From an uncultured Treponema sp. (GTDB lineage: Bacteria > Spirochaetota > Spirochaetia > Treponematales > Treponemataceae), in the NCBI GenBank assembly GCA_905236465.1, contig CAJOQA010000090.1, forward strand, positions 1-5,739: a stretch of 5,739 bases of DNA, read 5' to 3'. Made by a program: the position numbers and the translations under genes. The notes under the pieces were generated by a model, which worked only from the letters and a program-made list of their open reading frames with translations, did no database searches and was not told the DNA's origin. Positions 5,513 to 5,739 of this stretch are shown here, in pieces. How positions within the stretch are numbered: position 1 is the first letter of the stretch; each line of letters begins with the position of its first letter.

Positions 5513-5739
5513 ATGAAATTTGGTAGATTTGATGATAAGAACAGGGAATATGTCATTGAAACACCCAAAACACCTTATCCATGGATTAACTATTTAGGAA
5601 TTAACAAATACTTTTCGTTAATTTCAAATACTTCTGGTGGTTACGCATTTTACACAGATGCAAGACTTCGTCGCTTAACCCGTTACCGCTACAACAACAT
5701 TCCACTAGATTCTAATGGACGCTACTTTTTTATTACAGA
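5513..5739 (+). CDS. Cellobiose phosphorylase (GH94), N-terminal part, cut by the window end
   Basis: The enzyme splits cellobiose with inorganic phosphate into alpha-glucose 1-phosphate and glucose in the cytoplasm, saving ATP compared with hydrolysis. Only the first 75 codons are present out of roughly 800 usual for the family, so the catalytic Asp is not visible. The visible part matches my knowledge of cellobiose phosphorylase N-termini very closely: MKFGRFDDKNREYVIETPKT, then PYPWINYLG (22-30), FSLISNTSGGYAFY, and DARLRRLTRYRYNN. This belongs to the N-terminal beta-sandwich domain. The pattern favours cellobiose phosphorylase over the chitobiose or cellobionate members, though the substrate-deciding residues lie beyond the window. 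The start is supported by AGGAG at 5502-5506, six bases upstream. It follows the permeases after a 169-base gap with hairpins. I recognise the family but give no symbol because names differ between species. Confidence 0.92.
   Translation, partial: MKFGRFDDKNREYVIETPKTPYPWINYLGINKYFSLISNTSGGYAFYTDARLRRLTRYRYNNIPLDSNGRYFFIT

Overview
The window is a low-GC, single-strand block: every supported gene reads on the + strand. It holds the 3' part of a CBS-domain family II inorganic pyrophosphatase, a LacI-family repressor, a lipoprotein sugar-binding protein, two ABC permease subunits of the CUT1 (MalF/MalG) type, and the first 75 codons of a GH94 cellobiose phosphorylase. The most likely source is an anaerobic, gut- or rumen-type carbohydrate fermenter. 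The gene set and A/T-rich composition suit a host-associated Treponema, but Clostridia/Lachnospiraceae carry the same families, so the taxon is an inference and not a certain call.

Layout: 1-894 pyrophosphatase (5' end outside the window); 895-939 a short gap holding a promoter that appears to give a leaderless mRNA; 940-2004 the LacI-type regulator; 2001-2105 a near-consensus promoter whose -35 box contains the regulator's stop codon, followed by a perfect 18-bp operator palindrome and a leader; 2106-3464 the binding protein; 3465-3550 a gap with a 15-bp hairpin; 3551-4468 and 4468-5343 the two permeases, overlapping by one base; 5344-5512 a gap with two tandem long hairpins and a third weaker one; 5513 onward the phosphorylase, cut by the window end.

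How it works together (inference from families and order): the lipoprotein captures a beta-1,4-gluco-oligosaccharide, probably cellobiose, and the two permeases import it using an ATPase that is not in this window. The cytoplasmic phosphorylase then splits it with phosphate into glucose and alpha-glucose 1-phosphate. The LacI-type protein probably represses the strong promoter by binding the palindrome just downstream of the predicted transcription start. Hairpins after the binding-protein gene and after the second permease gene probably tune the relative amounts of binding protein, membrane subunits and enzyme. The pyrophosphatase is a housekeeping neighbour.

The gene families are known. The parts most worth a second look are the control sequences: the A12 tract inside a leaderless promoter, the stop codon/-35/A-tract overlap, the operator with a possible second site 453 bp away inside the repressor gene, and the multi-hairpin junction before the phosphorylase.
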